From an uncultured Clostridia bacterium (lineage in GTDB: Bacteria > Bacillota > Clostridia > Oscillospirales > Ruminococcaceae), in the NCBI GenBank assembly GCA_947089135.1, contig CAMUJF010000010.1:21109-85108 (forward strand): a DNA stretch of 64,000 nucleotides, written 5' to 3'. Of this stretch, positions 63,123 through 64,000 are shown piece after piece (the stretch's first letter is position 1; every line of letters starts with the position of its first letter). A program made the translations under genes and the position numbers. The notes below the pieces were generated by a model that saw only the letters and a list, made by a program, of their open reading frames with translations, had not been told where the DNA came from and did not search any database.

Positions 63123-63902
63123 ATGATGAAGCTGCACTCAATTGGAATGAACTATCGCCACAATGGTGACTTTGAGATAATCCGTCCTAACGGTTCGGGA
63201 GATAATCTGCTGCTTATTTTTAAAACTGCTGCTCAAGCGGATCTGAACGGTGAGTCTGTCAGGATCATGCCTGACAGTGCGATTCTTTATTCTTTGGGAA
63301 CTCCGCAGATATACCGCGCCTGCGGAAATATGTACGTTAATCACTGGATACATATGGACTGCTGTGAAGCCGATGATTTTCACTTTGAAACGGAATTGCC
63401 CTTTAATAAAGTTGTAAAGCTGACAAATACTGCCGAAGCTGAGGATATTATGAGAATGATCGGACGTGAGAATCTGTCAGATTTGCGGTCAAAAGAGCGG
63501 TACATGGATCTGCTTATAAGAATGCTGCTTTTGAAGCTCGGAGACGGCTGCCGCTGCGGAAAATCTGCCGGGACGGTAAATCCTCACCGAGCTGCTCTTA
63601 CCGGACTTCGGGCGGAAATATACAACAGCGCCGGACAGTTTGCTTCTGTCGATGAGATCGCCGCCAAAGTTAATCTGAGTACGTCATATTTTCAAAGACT
63701 TTATAAGGAGCTGTTCGGCGTTAGCTGCTACGAGGATATGCTTTCCGCGCGGATAAAGGCTGCGGGGTACTATCTGAAAAATACCTCCATGTCTGTTAAG
63801 GAGATAGCCGCCGCCTGCGGATATGAGAACGACGTCTGTTTTATGCGTCGTTTCAGGCTGAGGACAGGCATGACTCCCACGGAGTACAGAGAAAAAAATT
63901 AG
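63123..63902 (+). CDS. AraC-family transcriptional regulator
   Basis: A 259-residue regulator: an N-terminal cupin-like sensing domain (about 1-100) and C-terminal double helix-turn-helix (ASVDEIAAKVNLSTSYFQRL and MSVKEIAAACGYENDVCFMR, ending RLRTGMTPTEYREKN). Divergent from the GH51 gene, so it is probably its arabinose- or arabinoside-responsive activator. A two-codon open frame (ATG ATA TAA, 63115-63123) touches the start codon. After the gene, 63903-64000 has no supported feature. Confidence 0.93.
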   Translation: MMKLHSIGMNYRHNGDFEIIRPNGSGDNLLLIFKTAAQADLNGESVRIMPDSAILYSLGTPQIYRACGNMYVNHWIHMDCCEADDFHFETELPFNKVVKLTNTAEAEDIMRMIGRENLSDLRSKERYMDLLIRMLLLKLGDGCRCGKSAGTVNPHRAALTGLRAEIYNSAGQFASVDEIAAKVNLSTSYFQRLYKELFGVSCYEDMLSARIKAAGYYLKNTSMSVKEIAAACGYENDVCFMRRFRLRTGMTPTEYREKN

Positions 63903-64000
63903 CGTTAAAGGACACATATGACAAGCGCTGTATTTTTGCTCATGTGAGATAAAGAAGTAAAAGAGGTGTAAAAAATTTTGCCGTTCCTATCCGGCTGACT

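Noticed and set aside
63350..63362. A second copy of ATACATATGGAC, like the putative att core at 8061-8072
   Set aside because: It lies inside the AraC coding sequence without flanking similarity; most likely chance.
63960..64000. Possible gene start after GAGGTG near the right edge
   Set aside because: The TTG at 63978 is followed by an in-frame stop after six codons, so no gene can be supported.
1..64000. CRISPR arrays, tRNA or rRNA genes
   Set aside because: No direct-repeat/spacer pattern, cloverleaf with TTCGA-type arm or rRNA core was seen on either strand in the intergenic regions.

Overview
The window looks like a chromosomal segment of a Gram-positive anaerobe of the class Clostridia, most likely a Ruminococcus-like member of the Oscillospiraceae. 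Reasons: the HprK-MurB-RapZ-WhiA-DnaE-PfkA gene block, a GatCAB operon with an archaeal-type AspRS, YlmC/YmxH and SpoIIM-like proteins, strong AGGAGG ribosome binding sites, TTGACA/TATAAT promoters with 17-base spacing, a tetrahydrofolate riboswitch, and cytosolic cellobiose phosphorylase and GH51 arabinofuranosidase of a plant-fibre degrader. No rRNA, tRNA or CRISPR array was seen. These are readings of the sequence and of remembered family features; nothing was searched.

Layout. 1-3392: a tightly coupled operon (PEP-utilising enzyme cut by the window edge, adenylate-forming ligase, GNAT protein) that looks like a small-molecule or lipid pathway. 3482-5289: a permuted NlpC/P60-like protein and nadA, both on the minus strand. 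5505-8972: an accessory island with a small unknown gene, a frameshifted zinc-finger gene, an ImmA/IrrE remnant, an intact large serine recombinase lying against the 3' half of a GH18 (YaaH/SleL-like) gene, an IS3 tail and a chain of tandem DNA hairpins. 9225-13817: gatC-gatA-gatB-aspS, the indirect route to Asn-tRNA and/or Gln-tRNA. 14315-24610: a secreted GH25 lysozyme with Big2 domains, a GAF-PAS-GGDEF diguanylate cyclase, a two-gene FtsX-type ABC transporter, a nitrilase-family amidase and pyruvate kinase. 24678-30152: a SirTM sirtuin with a zinc-type macrodomain protein, an MBL-like protein divergent from an HxlR regulator, a polysaccharide deacetylase, an unknown protein, and folT behind a THF riboswitch. 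30214-39239: pfkA and the dnaE-whiA-rapZ-murB-PHP-hprK block on the minus strand.

39430-48162: lipoprotein, proC, two membrane proteins, rpsO-pnp, folC and a PIN-like protein with an AT-hook. 48347-51973: cellobiose phosphorylase behind a promoter with a palindromic operator, then an RNHCP zinc protein behind a leader peptide and attenuator-like hairpin. 52104-57088: recD2, comFC, mreB, an LspA-like protein and ylmC. 57282-61143: rpsB, a P-loop kinase-like gene, tsf, and rplJ-rplL behind an L10 leader. 61249-63902: a small zinc-ribbon protein and GH51 arabinofuranosidase divergent from an AraC regulator.

The parts most worth a second look are the recombinase-interrupted GH18 gene, the hairpin chain at 8776-8972, the leader-peptide attenuator of the RNHCP gene, the operon at the left edge, and the SirTM/zinc-macrodomain pair that lacks its usual lipoylation partners.
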